From Makana sp044442725 (lineage in GTDB: Bacteria; Pseudomonadota; Gammaproteobacteria; Enterobacterales; Enterobacteriaceae): a stretch of DNA of 64,000 bases. The position numbers and the translations under genes are program-made. Shown piece after piece: positions 41,380 to 54,192 of this stretch. Under the pieces are notes generated by a model that searched no databases, had not been told where the DNA came from, and saw only the letters and a list, made by a program, of their open reading frames with translations. The stretch is taken from NCBI GenBank assembly GCA_044442725.1, contig JBISJR010000001.1, forward strand, positions 222,968-286,967, written 5' to 3'. Position 1 is the first letter of the stretch, and each line of letters begins with the position of its first letter.

Positions 41380-41408
41380 AATATATTATTATTAAATAAT
41401 AATATATT
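41380..41408. repeat. AT-only palindrome in the tRNA-Glu to 23S spacer
   Basis: Arms of 14 bp (41380-41393 and 41395-41408) around a single base. It follows tRNA-Glu inside the operon and could guide precursor processing; it cannot be a full terminator if 23S depends on the same promoter. Confidence 0.4.
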
Positions 41409-41477
41409 ATTAGATCTTTAAAATTTAAATTTTTAAAATTAATATATTTAATTGTATTAAAAAGTTTAAGGTTGTGA

Positions 41478-44392
<2,915 letters not shown>

Positions 44393-44480
44393 CACAACAC
44401 TTAAACTTTTTTAATTAAAAAAATAAGATTTTTATAAAACAATTAAAATATTATTTTTTTAAATTTAAAAAAAAATTATT

Positions 44481-44600
44481 TGCCTGGTGGCAATAGCGCT
44501 TTGGAACCACCTGAAACCATATCGAACTCAGAAGTGAAACATTGTAGCGCCGATGGTAGTTTGAGGTTTCCTCATGCGAGAGTAGGTAACTGCCAGGCAT
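44481..44600 (+). rRNA. rrf: 5S ribosomal RNA
   Basis: 120 bases starting TGCCTGGTGGCAATAGCG and ending ACTGCCAGGCAT, whose ends pair as helix I. The conserved CGAACTCAGAAGTGAAAC segment is intact. It is the last gene of the rRNA operon. Confidence 0.98.
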
Positions 44601-44603
44601 TTT

Positions 44604-44623
44604 AATTTAAAAAAATTTAAATT
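44604..44623 (+). terminator. Putative rRNA operon terminator (AT-only)
   Basis: An 8-bp A/T stem (44604-44611 with 44616-44623) with an A4 loop begins 3 bases after 5S and precedes ligA, which runs the other way. Weak by energy but well placed. Confidence 0.4.
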
Positions 44624-44634
44624 TTAATTAAATA

Positions 44635-46407
44635 CTAATTTATTATCTTTATTCCTGTTGATTTGTTAATTAAATCATTTATTATAAATAAATTTTTTTT
44701 ATTTTTAAAAAATTTTATTATATTTAAAGCATCTTTTTTTCCTATATTTTTAATTTTTATTAAAGATTCAATTTTAGCATTAATAATAAATTTTAAATTT
44801 CCATAATAAGAGGCTAAATAAAAAGATTTTGCTTCTCCTATTTCATTTATTCCAATTGAATATAAAAATTTATATAATTTAATATTTTTAGAATGTTTAA
44901 TTTCATATAAAATTTTTTTTATTGTTGATTTGTTTAAATTAGTTTTAGATAATAGTATATTTTCATTTAATTTAAATAAATCAGAAGGAATATTTAATAT
45001 ATTAAGATCTACTAAAATATTTATAATTTTAATATTTATTGATTTAATATTTATAGCTTTACTTGATACAAAATGTTTTATATACATTTTTTTTTGAGAT
45101 GGACAAAATATACCAGAAAAACATTTTAATGTTTTTTTATATTTATAAAGTTTACTATTACAAATAGGGCAATTTTTAGGTATAATAATATTTATAATAT
45201 TATTATTTTTTTTTGATTTAATAACTCTAACAATTTTAGGTATAACATTACAAGATCTTTTAACAAAAACTTTATCACCTACCATTATTTTAAGTCTATA
45301 AATTTCGTTTATATTATATAAACTAGCTTTTTTTATAATTACTCCTGATATTTTAATAGGTTTAAAAATTGCAATTGGAGTTAAAATACCAGTTCTTCCT
45401 ATTTGAAATTTTATTTTTGTAATTTTAGTTTTTTTTTCTTTGTCTAAAAATTTATAAGAAACAGCCCATTTAGGATATTTTGATATTGATCCTAATTTTT
45501 TTTGAAATTTTATTGAATCTATTTTAATAACAATACCATCTATATCAAATTTTAAATTTGATTTTTTTATAAATGTTTTTTTTAAAAATTTTAAAAAATT
45601 ATATTTTTTTTTAAATAATTTTTTTTTATTAATAGGTATTTTAAATTTTTTTAAAAAATTTAATATTTCAAAATGACTTTTTGGTAAACTTTTACTTTTT
45701 GAAAAACCAATACCATAAGAATAAAACATTAAAAAATTAATGTATTTATTAACAGTTTTTTTTTTTCTTAAAATGCCAGAAGCTGCATTTCTTGTATTTG
45801 AAAAACATTTTTTACCTTCAATAAATAATAATTTATTAATTTTTAGTAAATCATTTTTATGAATACATACTTCACCTCTTATTTCTATAAATTTAGGAAA
45901 AGAAAAATTATTTTCAATTAAATTAGGTATATTTTTAATATTTTTAATATTTTTAGTAACATCTTCACCTATTATCCCATCACCTCTAGTAGAAGCGTAA
46001 TTTATTTTACCATTAATATATGATATATTTATAGCCAATCCATCTATTTTTGGTTCACAACAATATTTTATATTTTTATTAGTATTTAATATATTACATA
46101 TCTTTTTATCAAACAATATAAATTCAGATTCATTAAATATGTTTTTTAAAGATAACATTGGAATTTTATGTTTTCTTTTGTATAATTTATTATTCATTTT
46201 ATAATTTATTTTATAATTAGGAGAGTTTTTTGTAATTAAATCTGGTCTTATTTCTTCTAAATATTTTAATTGTAAAATCATATTATCATATTCAAAATCA
46301 TTTACTTCAGGTAAGGATTTTACATAATATAAATATTCCCAATATCTTAATTTAATACATATATTAATTATATAATAAGATATATTATTATTGTTAATTA
46401 TTAACAT
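44635..46407 (-). CDS. ligA: NAD-dependent DNA ligase, lacking the BRCT domain
   Basis: Seals nicks in replication and repair. The adenylation lysine is in CEPKIDGLAI near residue 120, with the EIRGEV and TRGDGIIGED blocks. The OB fold follows, then a zinc finger (CPICNSK with two later Cys near residue 430), then helix-hairpin-helix repeats. The protein ends at 590 aa, whereas E. coli LigA has 671; the missing 80 residues correspond to BRCT. The end lies just before the 5S gene. Ligation should still work, since BRCT is not part of the catalytic core. Confidence 0.95.
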   Translation of the reverse strand: MLIINNNNISYYIINICIKLRYWEYLYYVKSLPEVNDFEYDNMILQLKYLEEIRPDLITKNSPNYKINYKMNNKLYKRKHKIPMLSLKNIFNESEFILFDKKICNILNTNKNIKYCCEPKIDGLAINISYINGKINYASTRGDGIIGEDVTKNIKNIKNIPNLIENNFSFPKFIEIRGEVCIHKNDLLKINKLLFIEGKKCFSNTRNAASGILRKKKTVNKYINFLMFYSYGIGFSKSKSLPKSHFEILNFLKKFKIPINKKKLFKKKYNFLKFLKKTFIKKSNLKFDIDGIVIKIDSIKFQKKLGSISKYPKWAVSYKFLDKEKKTKITKIKFQIGRTGILTPIAIFKPIKISGVIIKKASLYNINEIYRLKIMVGDKVFVKRSCNVIPKIVRVIKSKKNNNIINIIIPKNCPICNSKLYKYKKTLKCFSGIFCPSQKKMYIKHFVSSKAINIKSINIKIINILVDLNILNIPSDLFKLNENILLSKTNLNKSTIKKILYEIKHSKNIKLYKFLYSIGINEIGEAKSFYLASYYGNLKFIINAKIESLIKIKNIGKKDALNIIKFFKNKKNLFIINDLINKSTGIKIIN

Positions 46408-46488
46408 AAATAATTTATTTACAAAATTAATTAATTTTAAAATAATTATTATTAATAATAATAATTTTAAAATTTTATATATAAATAT

Positions 46489-46506
46489 AAAAAAAAAAAA
46501 AAAAAA
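46489..46506. repeat. A18 homopolymer between valS and ligA
   Basis: Eighteen consecutive A on the plus strand lie between the valS stop and the ligA start. It is the longest homopolymer I noticed and sits in the ligA upstream region. It may be hypervariable or a sequencing-length uncertainty. Confidence 0.8.
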
Positions 46507-46518
46507 TAAAATAAAATT

Positions 46519-49371
46519 TTATAAATTATTTATTATAATAAATTTTTTAATATTTTTTTTTTTTAATTTTTTTAAAATAAATAAATTATTTTTTTCTTTA
46601 ATAATTATATTTTTAGGAGCTAATTTAATAAAATTAAAATTTTGAATTTTATATAAAATATTTTTTATTTTAAAATCTATTTTTTTGATTTTTTTTTTAA
46701 TAATATTAATTTCTTTTTTTTTATTTATTAAACCTTCAATAGGAATTAATATTTCTTCTATTCCTATACTTTTTTTAAAAGAAATTGGTTCTTTATTTTT
46801 ATTTAATAAAAAAATTATATCTTTAATTTTAGTAAAACTTTTTATTATTTTTATATTTTTTTTAATTATTTTAAAAGATAATTTTGATATATTTTTAATA
46901 ATTAAAAATAAATTTTCTTTTTTTTGAATTTTAATATCATATTTAATTTTACGTATAATAATTATTATTTTTTTAATCAAATTTAAATATACTAAAGGTT
47001 TTTTATCAATTAATTTCTTATTATAAGATGGAAATTTTTCTAACATAATAGAATTAAAATTAACATTGTTAATATTTTTTATATATTTCCATATATATTC
47101 AGTAATAAAAGGAATTATTGGATGTAATAAACATAATATTTTTTTCAATACTTTTATTAAAGTATTTTTAGTATTTATTAAATTATATTCTTTTTTAAAT
47201 TTTATTAATTTTTTAACAAATTCTATATACCAATCACAAAATTGATTCCATATAAATTCATATATAATTTCAGAAGCTAAATCAAATCTGTAATTATTTA
47301 AATAAAAATTAAATTTTTTAATAGTCTTATTAAGTAATACCAAAATCCATTTATCAAATAATGATAATTTTTTATTTTTTTTATATGAATTAAAATTATT
47401 ATTTTTTATATTTAAAATAACAAATCTACTAGCATTCCATAATTTATTACAAAAATTTCTATAACCTTCTAATCTTTTAAAATCAAATTTAATATTATTA
47501 CTGTTTGAAGAAATTGATGTCATAGTAAATCTTAATGCATCAATTCCATATGATTTTATTCCAAAAGGAAATTTTTTTTTAGTTTGATAAATAATTTTTT
47601 TTGATAATTTAGGATTAATCATATTTCTTGTTCTTTTTTTTATTAAATCTTTAAGAGAAATACCATCTATTATATCAATAGGATCTATTACATTTCCTTT
47701 TGATTTAGACATTTTTTTACCTTTTTCATCTTTTATTAATCCTGTAATAAAAACTTTTTTAAAAGGTATCTGGGGTTTTCCATTTTTATCTTTAATAAGA
47801 TACATACTAAGCATTATAATACGAGCTATCCAAAAAAAAATAATATCAAATCCACTAACAACTACATTTGTAGGATAAAAAATACTTAAATCTTTTGTAT
47901 TTTTTGGCCATCCAAGTGAAGAAAAAATCCATAAACATGAAGAAAACCATGTATCCATTACATCTTTATCTTGATAAAGAATAATTTCTTTTTTTAATTT
48001 ATATTTAATTCTAATATCATTTTCATCATATCCAACATATATATTTTTTTTAGAATCGTACCAAGAAGGAATTCTATGTCCCCATAATAATTGACGAGAA
48101 ATACACCAATCTTTAATATTTTTCATCCAATTAAAATAAAGATTTTCATATTTTTTTGGAATAAATTTAATATTACCTTTTTTAACTGTTTCTATTCCTA
48201 ATTTTGCAATATTTTTAGTACGAACATACCATTGTTTTGTTAACATTGGTTCTATAATAACATTACTTCTATTACTATAAGGAATTTTTGAATTATTTAA
48301 TTTAATTTTAACCAAAATTTTAAGTTTATAAAATTCATATATAATTTTTTTTCTAGCTATAAATCTATCTAATCCTATATATTGATATGGTATATTTCTA
48401 TATAACTGTTTGATAAAAATATTTTTTTTATAAAAAATTTTAGCTTTTTTAAGAATTTTACATTCTTTATTAAATATATTTATAATTGGTAATGAATTAC
48501 GATTACCTACTTCATAATCATTAAAATCATGTGCTGGTGTTATTTTAACACAACCTGTGCCTTTATTTATATTTACATAATAATCTCCTATTATAGGTAT
48601 AATTTTATTAATAATTGGTATTAATACAAATTTACCTATTAAATTTTTATATCTTTTGTCTTTTGGATTTACTGCTAAAGCAGAATCTCCAAAAATAGTT
48701 TCTGGTCTTGTAGTATATACAACTAAATAATTAAAACCCTCATCAGTACATTCATAATTATATAAAAAATAACGAATATACCAAGTATTTTTATATGAAT
48801 AACGATATTCTGTTTCTAAATCTGAAATAGCAGTTTTTAATTTTGGATCCCAATTTACTAATCTATTGCCCCTATAAATTAAATTATCATTGTATAATTT
48901 TATAAAAACTGTTTTAACAGAAAAAGACATTTTATCATCCATAGTGAATCTTTCTTTATTCCAATCTACTGAACTACCTAATCTACGAATCTGATTTGAA
49001 ATCTTATTACCATATTTTTCTTTCCATTCCCATATTTTATTTATAAAATTTTTTCTATTATAATCTTTAATACTTTTTCCTTCCTCAATATATATTTTTT
49101 TTTCTACTAATATTTGTGTAGCTATTCCTGCATGATCAGTTCCCATTTTCCAAAGCGTATTTTTTCCTTTCATTCTGTTATAACGTATTAAAATATCCAT
49201 TATTGTATGTTGAAATGCATGTCCAATATGTAAAGATCCTGTTATATTTGGAGGAGGTAATATAATACAATAACTTTCATTTAATTTATTATTTGGTTTG
49301 AAATAACCATTTTTTTCCCATTCTTTATATAAATTTTTTTCTATATTTTTGTAATTATATTTTTTTTTCAT
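46519..49371 (-). CDS. valS: Valyl-tRNA synthetase
   Basis: Class I synthetase charging tRNA-Val. The protein is 950 aa (E. coli 951) and full length. HIGH is in PPNITGSLHIGHAFQHT near residue 42, KMSKS is in GKKMSKSKGNVIDP near residue 555, and the editing domain lies between (VYTTRPETIFGDSA). The C-terminal coiled-coil of about 70 residues remains and is Lys/Ile/Asn-rich. Divergent from rplM across 285 bp. ligA follows on the same strand. Confidence 0.98.
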   Translation of the reverse strand: MKKKYNYKNIEKNLYKEWEKNGYFKPNNKLNESYCIILPPPNITGSLHIGHAFQHTIMDILIRYNRMKGKNTLWKMGTDHAGIATQILVEKKIYIEEGKSIKDYNRKNFINKIWEWKEKYGNKISNQIRRLGSSVDWNKERFTMDDKMSFSVKTVFIKLYNDNLIYRGNRLVNWDPKLKTAISDLETEYRYSYKNTWYIRYFLYNYECTDEGFNYLVVYTTRPETIFGDSALAVNPKDKRYKNLIGKFVLIPIINKIIPIIGDYYVNINKGTGCVKITPAHDFNDYEVGNRNSLPIINIFNKECKILKKAKIFYKKNIFIKQLYRNIPYQYIGLDRFIARKKIIYEFYKLKILVKIKLNNSKIPYSNRSNVIIEPMLTKQWYVRTKNIAKLGIETVKKGNIKFIPKKYENLYFNWMKNIKDWCISRQLLWGHRIPSWYDSKKNIYVGYDENDIRIKYKLKKEIILYQDKDVMDTWFSSCLWIFSSLGWPKNTKDLSIFYPTNVVVSGFDIIFFWIARIIMLSMYLIKDKNGKPQIPFKKVFITGLIKDEKGKKMSKSKGNVIDPIDIIDGISLKDLIKKRTRNMINPKLSKKIIYQTKKKFPFGIKSYGIDALRFTMTSISSNSNNIKFDFKRLEGYRNFCNKLWNASRFVILNIKNNNFNSYKKNKKLSLFDKWILVLLNKTIKKFNFYLNNYRFDLASEIIYEFIWNQFCDWYIEFVKKLIKFKKEYNLINTKNTLIKVLKKILCLLHPIIPFITEYIWKYIKNINNVNFNSIMLEKFPSYNKKLIDKKPLVYLNLIKKIIIIIRKIKYDIKIQKKENLFLIIKNISKLSFKIIKKNIKIIKSFTKIKDIIFLLNKNKEPISFKKSIGIEEILIPIEGLINKKKEINIIKKKIKKIDFKIKNILYKIQNFNFIKLAPKNIIIKEKNNLFILKKLKKKNIKKFIIINNL

Positions 49372-49582
49372 TATTTTAATAAAGTAATATTATTATTAAT
49401 TTAATATTTTTTAAAATTTTAAATATTTAAATATTATAAATTTTAATATATTTATTTTAATAATTATTATTATATATAAATATAATTTATATATTATTTA
49501 TATAATATATATTATTAATATTATTATATTTCAAAATTAAATATTATAAATATAATTTAATTTAAAATTTAATTAAAATATA

Positions 49583-49612
49583 TTAAATATATATTATATA
49601 ATATATATTTAA
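49583..49612. repeat. 30-bp perfect AT palindrome upstream of rplM
   Basis: Perfect palindrome of 15-bp arms without a spacer, within the divergent valS-rplM promoter region. It may be a chance product of the local TATA repeats. Confidence 0.5.
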
Positions 49613-49656
49613 ATATAAATTTTATTTTTTTAAAAAATTAATATTAAGAATATATA

Positions 49657-50082
49657 ATGAAAAATTTATTATTAAATAAAAAAATTATTAAAGAATGGTA
49701 CATTTTAGATGTTAAAGATAAAATACTTGGAAGAGTTGCAACTAAATTATCAATTATTTTAAGTGGTAAAAATAAACCTGAATATATTCCAAATTTAGAT
49801 AATGGAGACTATGTAATAGTAATTAATTCAAATAAAATTAAAGTAACAGGAGATAAATTTAATAAAAAAATTTACTATAAACATAGTGGATATATTGGTG
49901 GATTGAAAAAAATCTTATTTAAAGATAAATTATTAAAAAATCCAAATTCAATTATTAAAAATGCTGTAAAAGGAATGTTGCCAAAAGGAATATTAGGTCG
50001 TAATATGTTAAAAAAACTTAAAATTTATCATGATTTTAAACATAAACATCAATCACAAAAACCTAAAGTTTTAATAATTTAA
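49657..50082 (+). CDS. rplM: 50S ribosomal protein L13
   Basis: Large-subunit protein needed early in 50S assembly. The protein is 141 aa (E. coli 142). Conserved blocks WYILDVKDKILGRVATKLS near the N-terminus, YIPNLDNGDYVIVIN, and AVKGMLPKGILGRNML are present. It is 13 bp upstream of rpsI, the universal rplM-rpsI operon. Confidence 0.98.
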   Translation: MKNLLLNKKIIKEWYILDVKDKILGRVATKLSIILSGKNKPEYIPNLDNGDYVIVINSNKIKVTGDKFNKKIYYKHSGYIGGLKKILFKDKLLKNPNSIIKNAVKGMLPKGILGRNMLKKLKIYHDFKHKHQSQKPKVLII

Positions 50083-50095
50083 TTGGAAATATAAA

Positions 50096-50488
50096 ATGAT
50101 TAAAAATAAATATTATGCAACTGGTAGACGTAAAAGTTCTTCAGCTAGAGTTTTTATTAAAAAAGGAAAAGGAATTATTATTATTAATAATAATAGTATT
50201 GAAAATTATTTCAATTTAAAATCTTCTATAAATACTATTTATCAACCCTTAAATTTATTTAAAATTTTAAAAAAAATAGATTTATATATAACTGTTAAAG
50301 GTGGTGGTACAACTGGTCAATCAGAAGCAATTCGTCATGGTATATCTAGAGCTTTAATAAAATATAATAAAAATTATAGAAAAGAACTTCGTAAAGAGGG
50401 ATTTATAACTAGAGATTCTAGAATTGTAGAAAGAAAAAAAGTTGGTTTACGTAAATCTAGATGTAAACCTCAATTTTCTAAACGTTAA
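50096..50488 (+). CDS. rpsI: 30S ribosomal protein S9
   Basis: Small-subunit protein whose C-terminal tail reaches the P-site tRNA. The length of 130 aa equals E. coli. The N-terminal YATGRRKSSSARVFIKKGKG, the central VKGGGTTGQSEAIRHGISRAL and the C-terminal RKVGLRKSRCKPQFSKR-type tail are conserved, including the terminal Lys-Arg. A GGAAAT precedes the ATG. Confidence 0.98.
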   Translation: MIKNKYYATGRRKSSSARVFIKKGKGIIIINNNSIENYFNLKSSINTIYQPLNLFKILKKIDLYITVKGGGTTGQSEAIRHGISRALIKYNKNYRKELRKEGFITRDSRIVERKKVGLRKSRCKPQFSKR

Positions 50489-50674
50489 TATAAAAATATT
50501 AATTATTTTTTTTTAAAAAATTTAATTAAATAAATAATATAAATATTTTAATTAAAAATTAATATTTTATTAAAATATTAATTTTTAATTAAAATAATTT
50601 ATAAAAATATATTATATAAAATTTAAATATTTAAATTTATCATATATATTAAAATTTAAAAAATATATAAAAAT

Positions 50675-51543
50675 ATGAATAAATGTAAAAAAGAAAATAT
50701 TTTAAAATCAACATTATATATTATTCCAACACCTATTGGAAACATTAAAGATATAACAATACGTGCTTTATTAATTTTAAAAAAAGTAAATATAATAGCA
50801 TCAGAAGATAAAAGAAATACTAATATTTTATTAAATTTTTTTTCTATTAAAAATAATATATTTTCTTTTAATAAATTTAATGAAAAAAAAAAACAAATTT
50901 TTTTTTATCAAAATTAAAAGAAGGTAAAAGTATAGCAATTGTAAGTAAAGCAGGTACTCCTATTATTAATGATCCTGGTTATTATATTGTAAAAAATTGT
51001 TATAAATTAGGTTTTCGTGTTATACCATTACCAGGGGCTTGTGCAGCAATTACAGCATTATCAGGTTCTGGAATAAAATCAGATAGATTTTGTTATGAAG
51101 GTTTTATTCCATCTAAAAAAAAAGAACGTATAAATTTTATAAAATCTTTAAAAACAGAAACTAGAACATTAATTTTTTATGAATCTTCATTAAGAATAAT
51201 TAAAACATTAAAATATATGAAAAAATATTGGGGGGGGGTTAGATATATTGTAATAGCACGTGAAATTACAAAATATTGGGAAACAATATATGGTTCTACA
51301 ATTAAAAAAATTTTAAAATGGTTAAAAGAAGATAAAACAAGATATAAAGGTGAAATATCTATTATAGTAGAAGGATATAAAAAAAATAAAAATATTATAA
51401 ATAAAAAAATTCTAAATACTTTTAAATTACTTTTTAATGAACTAACATTTAAAAAATCTATTGAATTAACTTCAAATATTCATTTTGTTAAAAAAAATTT
51501 ATTATATAAAAACTTTTTAAAATATATTAAAGATAAAAAATAA
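50675..51543 (+). pseudogene. rsmI: 16S rRNA methyltransferase RsmI, frameshifted
   Basis: Homologue of RsmI (YraL), which 2'-O-methylates C1402 of 16S rRNA. The first 80 codons (STLYIIPTPIGNIKDITIRAL) run to a stop at 50915. The rest continues in another frame from about 50905 to 51543 (AGTPIINDPGYYIV, ARE, TKYWETIYG). Between them lie A11 (50883-50893) and T9 (50898-50906); one added base restores alignment with E. coli exactly. The conserved SDAGTP motif reads SKAGTP. A G9 run lies at 51230-51238. The Asp loss argues for real inactivation, although slippage at A-tracts could restore the frame. Confidence 0.88.
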
Positions 51544-51597
51544 ATATTTATACTAATTTATAATGAAAAATTTATTTAAATATTAAATATTTTATAT

Positions 51598-51952
51598 TTA
51601 AGTTAAACAGACAGTCGCTTTTTATATATATTTATTAAATATTTTAAAAAGAGGAAAGTCCGGACTCCATAGAGCATGGTGCCAGATAATAACTGGGAGG
51701 TAAAACCTACGACAAGTACAACAGAAAAAAAACCGCCTTATTTATTTAAGGTAAGGGTGAAAAGGTATGGTAAAAGCATACCGCGCTAATGGTAACAATA
51801 GTGGCAATGTAAACTCCACCTGGAGAAAAGCTAAATATGAGGTTAATAGTGTTGCTCGCATTTAATCCTCGGGTAAGCTGATTAGAACTATTTTGTGAAA
51901 AATAGTCCAGATTAATGACTGTCAAAAACAGAATCCGGCTTATAGTTTAACT
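51598..51952 (+). ncRNA. rnpB: RNase P RNA (M1 RNA, type A)
   Basis: Catalytic RNA of RNase P, which trims tRNA 5' leaders. Conserved pieces match E. coli in order: CAGACAGTCGC, GAGGAAAGTCCGGACTCCAT, CAACAGAAAAAAAACCGCC, GGTAAGGGTGAAAAGG, GTAAACTCCACCTGGAG, AATGACTGTC and CAGAATCCGGCTTAT. The P3 region has become almost purely A/T, and the P12 region is also AT-rich. It follows rsmI on the same strand. Ends are approximate. Confidence 0.96.
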
Positions 51953-51978
51953 TTACCGGTCTTATAAAGACCGGTAAA
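51952..51978 (+). terminator. 12-bp GC-containing terminator hairpin of rnpB
   Basis: Arms 51952-51963 (TTTACCGGTCTT) and 51967-51978 (AAGACCGGTAAA) pair perfectly around a 3-base loop. It directly follows rnpB and is one of the few GC-containing hairpins in a spacer. Confidence 0.85.
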
Positions 51979-52023
51979 TTAATTTTAATCAAAATTAATT
52001 TAATAAATTATTAATTTTTTATA

Positions 52024-52090
52024 AATTAATTAATATTAAATATTAAATATAATTTTAATTATTATATTTAATATTTAATATTAATTAATT
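52024..52090. terminator. 30-bp perfect AT-only hairpin at the uvrD 3' end
   Basis: Arms 52024-52053 and 52061-52090 are exact reverse complements over 30 bases with a 7-base loop and no G or C. The right arm covers the last codons and stop of uvrD. A further 11-bp A/T stem lies at about 51976-52001. Suited to ending uvrD transcripts. Confidence 0.75.
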
Positions 52091-54192
52091 AATTCAAAAT
52101 AATCATATTTTGAAGTAAAAAATTTTATTATTTTATTATTAAATTTTACATGCATAATTTTATTATTGTCAATATTATTAATTTTAATAATAATTCCATA
52201 ACCAAATTTATTATGTCTTACTTTTTTACCTATAATAAATTTTTTTTTATATTTATAATTTACATTAATATTTTTAATACATGAAAATGGAATTTCTTTT
52301 ATAAATCTTGATGGTTTTGTTTTTTTATCTTTACCATATATTCTTCTATTTTTTGCATATGTAATTGTTAATTTTTTAATAGTTCTTGTTATTCCAACAT
52401 ATGCTAATCTGCGTTCTTCTTCTAGTTTTTCTATTGAATTTATTGATATTTGATTAGGAAATATACCTTCTTCCATTCCAATAATAAATATTTGTTTAAA
52501 TTCTAAACCTTTTGAGGCATGTATTGTCATTAATGACACTGCTTCAGTATTTTTATAATTTTTGAAATTTATTGAATCTAAAGTTGAACTAGAAATAAAT
52601 TCTTTAATTGAATTTTCAGATATTCCATTAATATCATTATATTTTTTTGTAATATTAATAAGTTCTGATAAATTTTCTAACTTTGAATTATTTTTTTTAT
52701 TTTTTTCATTTTCATACATTTTTAAAAGTCCAGAATTTTTAATAATTAAATTAATTTTGATATGTATAGGTAAATTATTTATTTCTTTAGATAATTTATT
52801 TATAAGATTTATAAAATTTAAAACTGATGTATTTATATTTTTATTTAAAACATTTTTTTTGACCAAATAACAAGTTGATTTCCAAAGATTTATTTTTAAA
52901 TTTTTAGATGTTTTTTTAATTAAATTTATTGTTTTTTCCCCTATACCTCTATTTGGAGTGTTTATAATTTTTTCATATGCAATATCATCATTACGATTTA
53001 AAATTAATCTTAAATAAGACAAAGTATTTTTAATTTCTTTTCTTTCAAAAAATCTAATACCTCCGTAAATTAAATAAGGAATATTAATTTTTATTAAATG
53101 TTTTTCTAAAATTTTTGATTGTGAATTGCTTCTATATAAAATAGCAAATTCTTTTAAAGATGTTTTTTTATTTTTAGCTATTTTAATTTTATTTACTATA
53201 AAATTAGCTTCATCTATTTCATTATAAGCAGAATATATATTAATTGGATCACCTAATTCACATTTAGTCCATAATGTTTTACCTAATCTAAAATTATTAT
53301 TTGATATAAGAGAATTTGCAGCTTTTAATATATTATTTGTACATCTATAATTTTGTTCTAGTCTTATTGTTTTAGTATTAGGATAATCTTCTAAAAATTT
53401 ATATATATTTTCTATATTTGCTCCACGCCAACCATAAATAGATTGATCATCATCACCAACAATAATTAAATTACAATTTATATTTTTTAAAATTTTAATC
53501 CAATAATATTGAATTATATTTGTATCTTGAAATTCATCTACTAAAATATTTTTAAAACGTTTATGATATTTATTAATTATATAAGGCTTTTTAATAAACA
53601 TTTCATAAGATCTTATTAATAGTTCAGAAAAATCTACTAAACCTATTTCATCACATAAATCTTGATATTGTTTATAAATATTTTGTTTTATTTTTTTATA
53701 ATAATTTTTATTATTATTTTTAATAAATGGTCTTATTCCTTTATCTTTTTTGTTATTTATATATAACATTAATTTATTAGGATTCCATTTTTTTAAATCA
53801 AGTTTCATAGAAATTATTAAACGACTAATTAATTTCAATTGATCTTCATTATCTAAAATTTGAAAATCTTTTGGAAGATTTGCATCTTTATAATTATTTC
53901 TTAATATACGATTACTTAATCCATGAAAAGTTCCAATCCATATTTTTTTTTCTTTTTCACCAATTATATTTTTAAGTCTATATCTCATTTCTTCTGCAGC
54001 TTTATTTGTAAAAGTAACAGCCATTATTGAATCAGGTAAACATTTATTAATTTTAATAATCCATACAATTTTATTTACTAAAACATTAGTTTTACCACTA
54101 CCAGCTCCAGCAATTATTAATAAATTACTTTTAGATGATTTAACAGCTTCCATCTGTTTTTTGTTTAAGCTTTTAAATAAATTATAATTCAT
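52081..54192 (-). CDS. uvrD: DNA helicase II (UvrD)
   Basis: Superfamily 1 3'-5' helicase of nucleotide excision and mismatch repair. The protein is 703 aa (E. coli 720). Walker A GAGSGKTNVLV near residue 29, DEFQDTN (Walker B), GDDDQSIYGWRGA, and LMTIHASKGLEF plus EEERRLAYVGITR near the C-terminus are visible. The Tudor-like tail (KVRHNKFGYGIII) identifies UvrD rather than Rep. Start ATG has AAGG upstream. Confidence 0.97.
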   Translation of the reverse strand: MNYNLFKSLNKKQMEAVKSSKSNLLIIAGAGSGKTNVLVNKIVWIIKINKCLPDSIMAVTFTNKAAEEMRYRLKNIIGEKEKKIWIGTFHGLSNRILRNNYKDANLPKDFQILDNEDQLKLISRLIISMKLDLKKWNPNKLMLYINNKKDKGIRPFIKNNNKNYYKKIKQNIYKQYQDLCDEIGLVDFSELLIRSYEMFIKKPYIINKYHKRFKNILVDEFQDTNIIQYYWIKILKNINCNLIIVGDDDQSIYGWRGANIENIYKFLEDYPNTKTIRLEQNYRCTNNILKAANSLISNNNFRLGKTLWTKCELGDPINIYSAYNEIDEANFIVNKIKIAKNKKTSLKEFAILYRSNSQSKILEKHLIKINIPYLIYGGIRFFERKEIKNTLSYLRLILNRNDDIAYEKIINTPNRGIGEKTINLIKKTSKNLKINLWKSTCYLVKKNVLNKNINTSVLNFINLINKLSKEINNLPIHIKINLIIKNSGLLKMYENEKNKKNNSKLENLSELINITKKYNDINGISENSIKEFISSSTLDSINFKNYKNTEAVSLMTIHASKGLEFKQIFIIGMEEGIFPNQISINSIEKLEEERRLAYVGITRTIKKLTITYAKNRRIYGKDKKTKPSRFIKEIPFSCIKNINVNYKYKKKFIIGKKVRHNKFGYGIIIKINNIDNNKIMHVKFNNKIIKFFTSKYDYFELIN

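Noticed and set aside
49583..49612. 30-bp palindrome before rplM as an autoregulatory site
   Set aside because: Built from TATA repeats in a divergent promoter region; no similarity to a known ribosomal protein leader.
51217..51543. Independent 108-codon gene after the rsmI stop
   Set aside because: It is simply the in-frame continuation of the second half of rsmI from about 50905, aligned with the C-terminal part of the E. coli protein.
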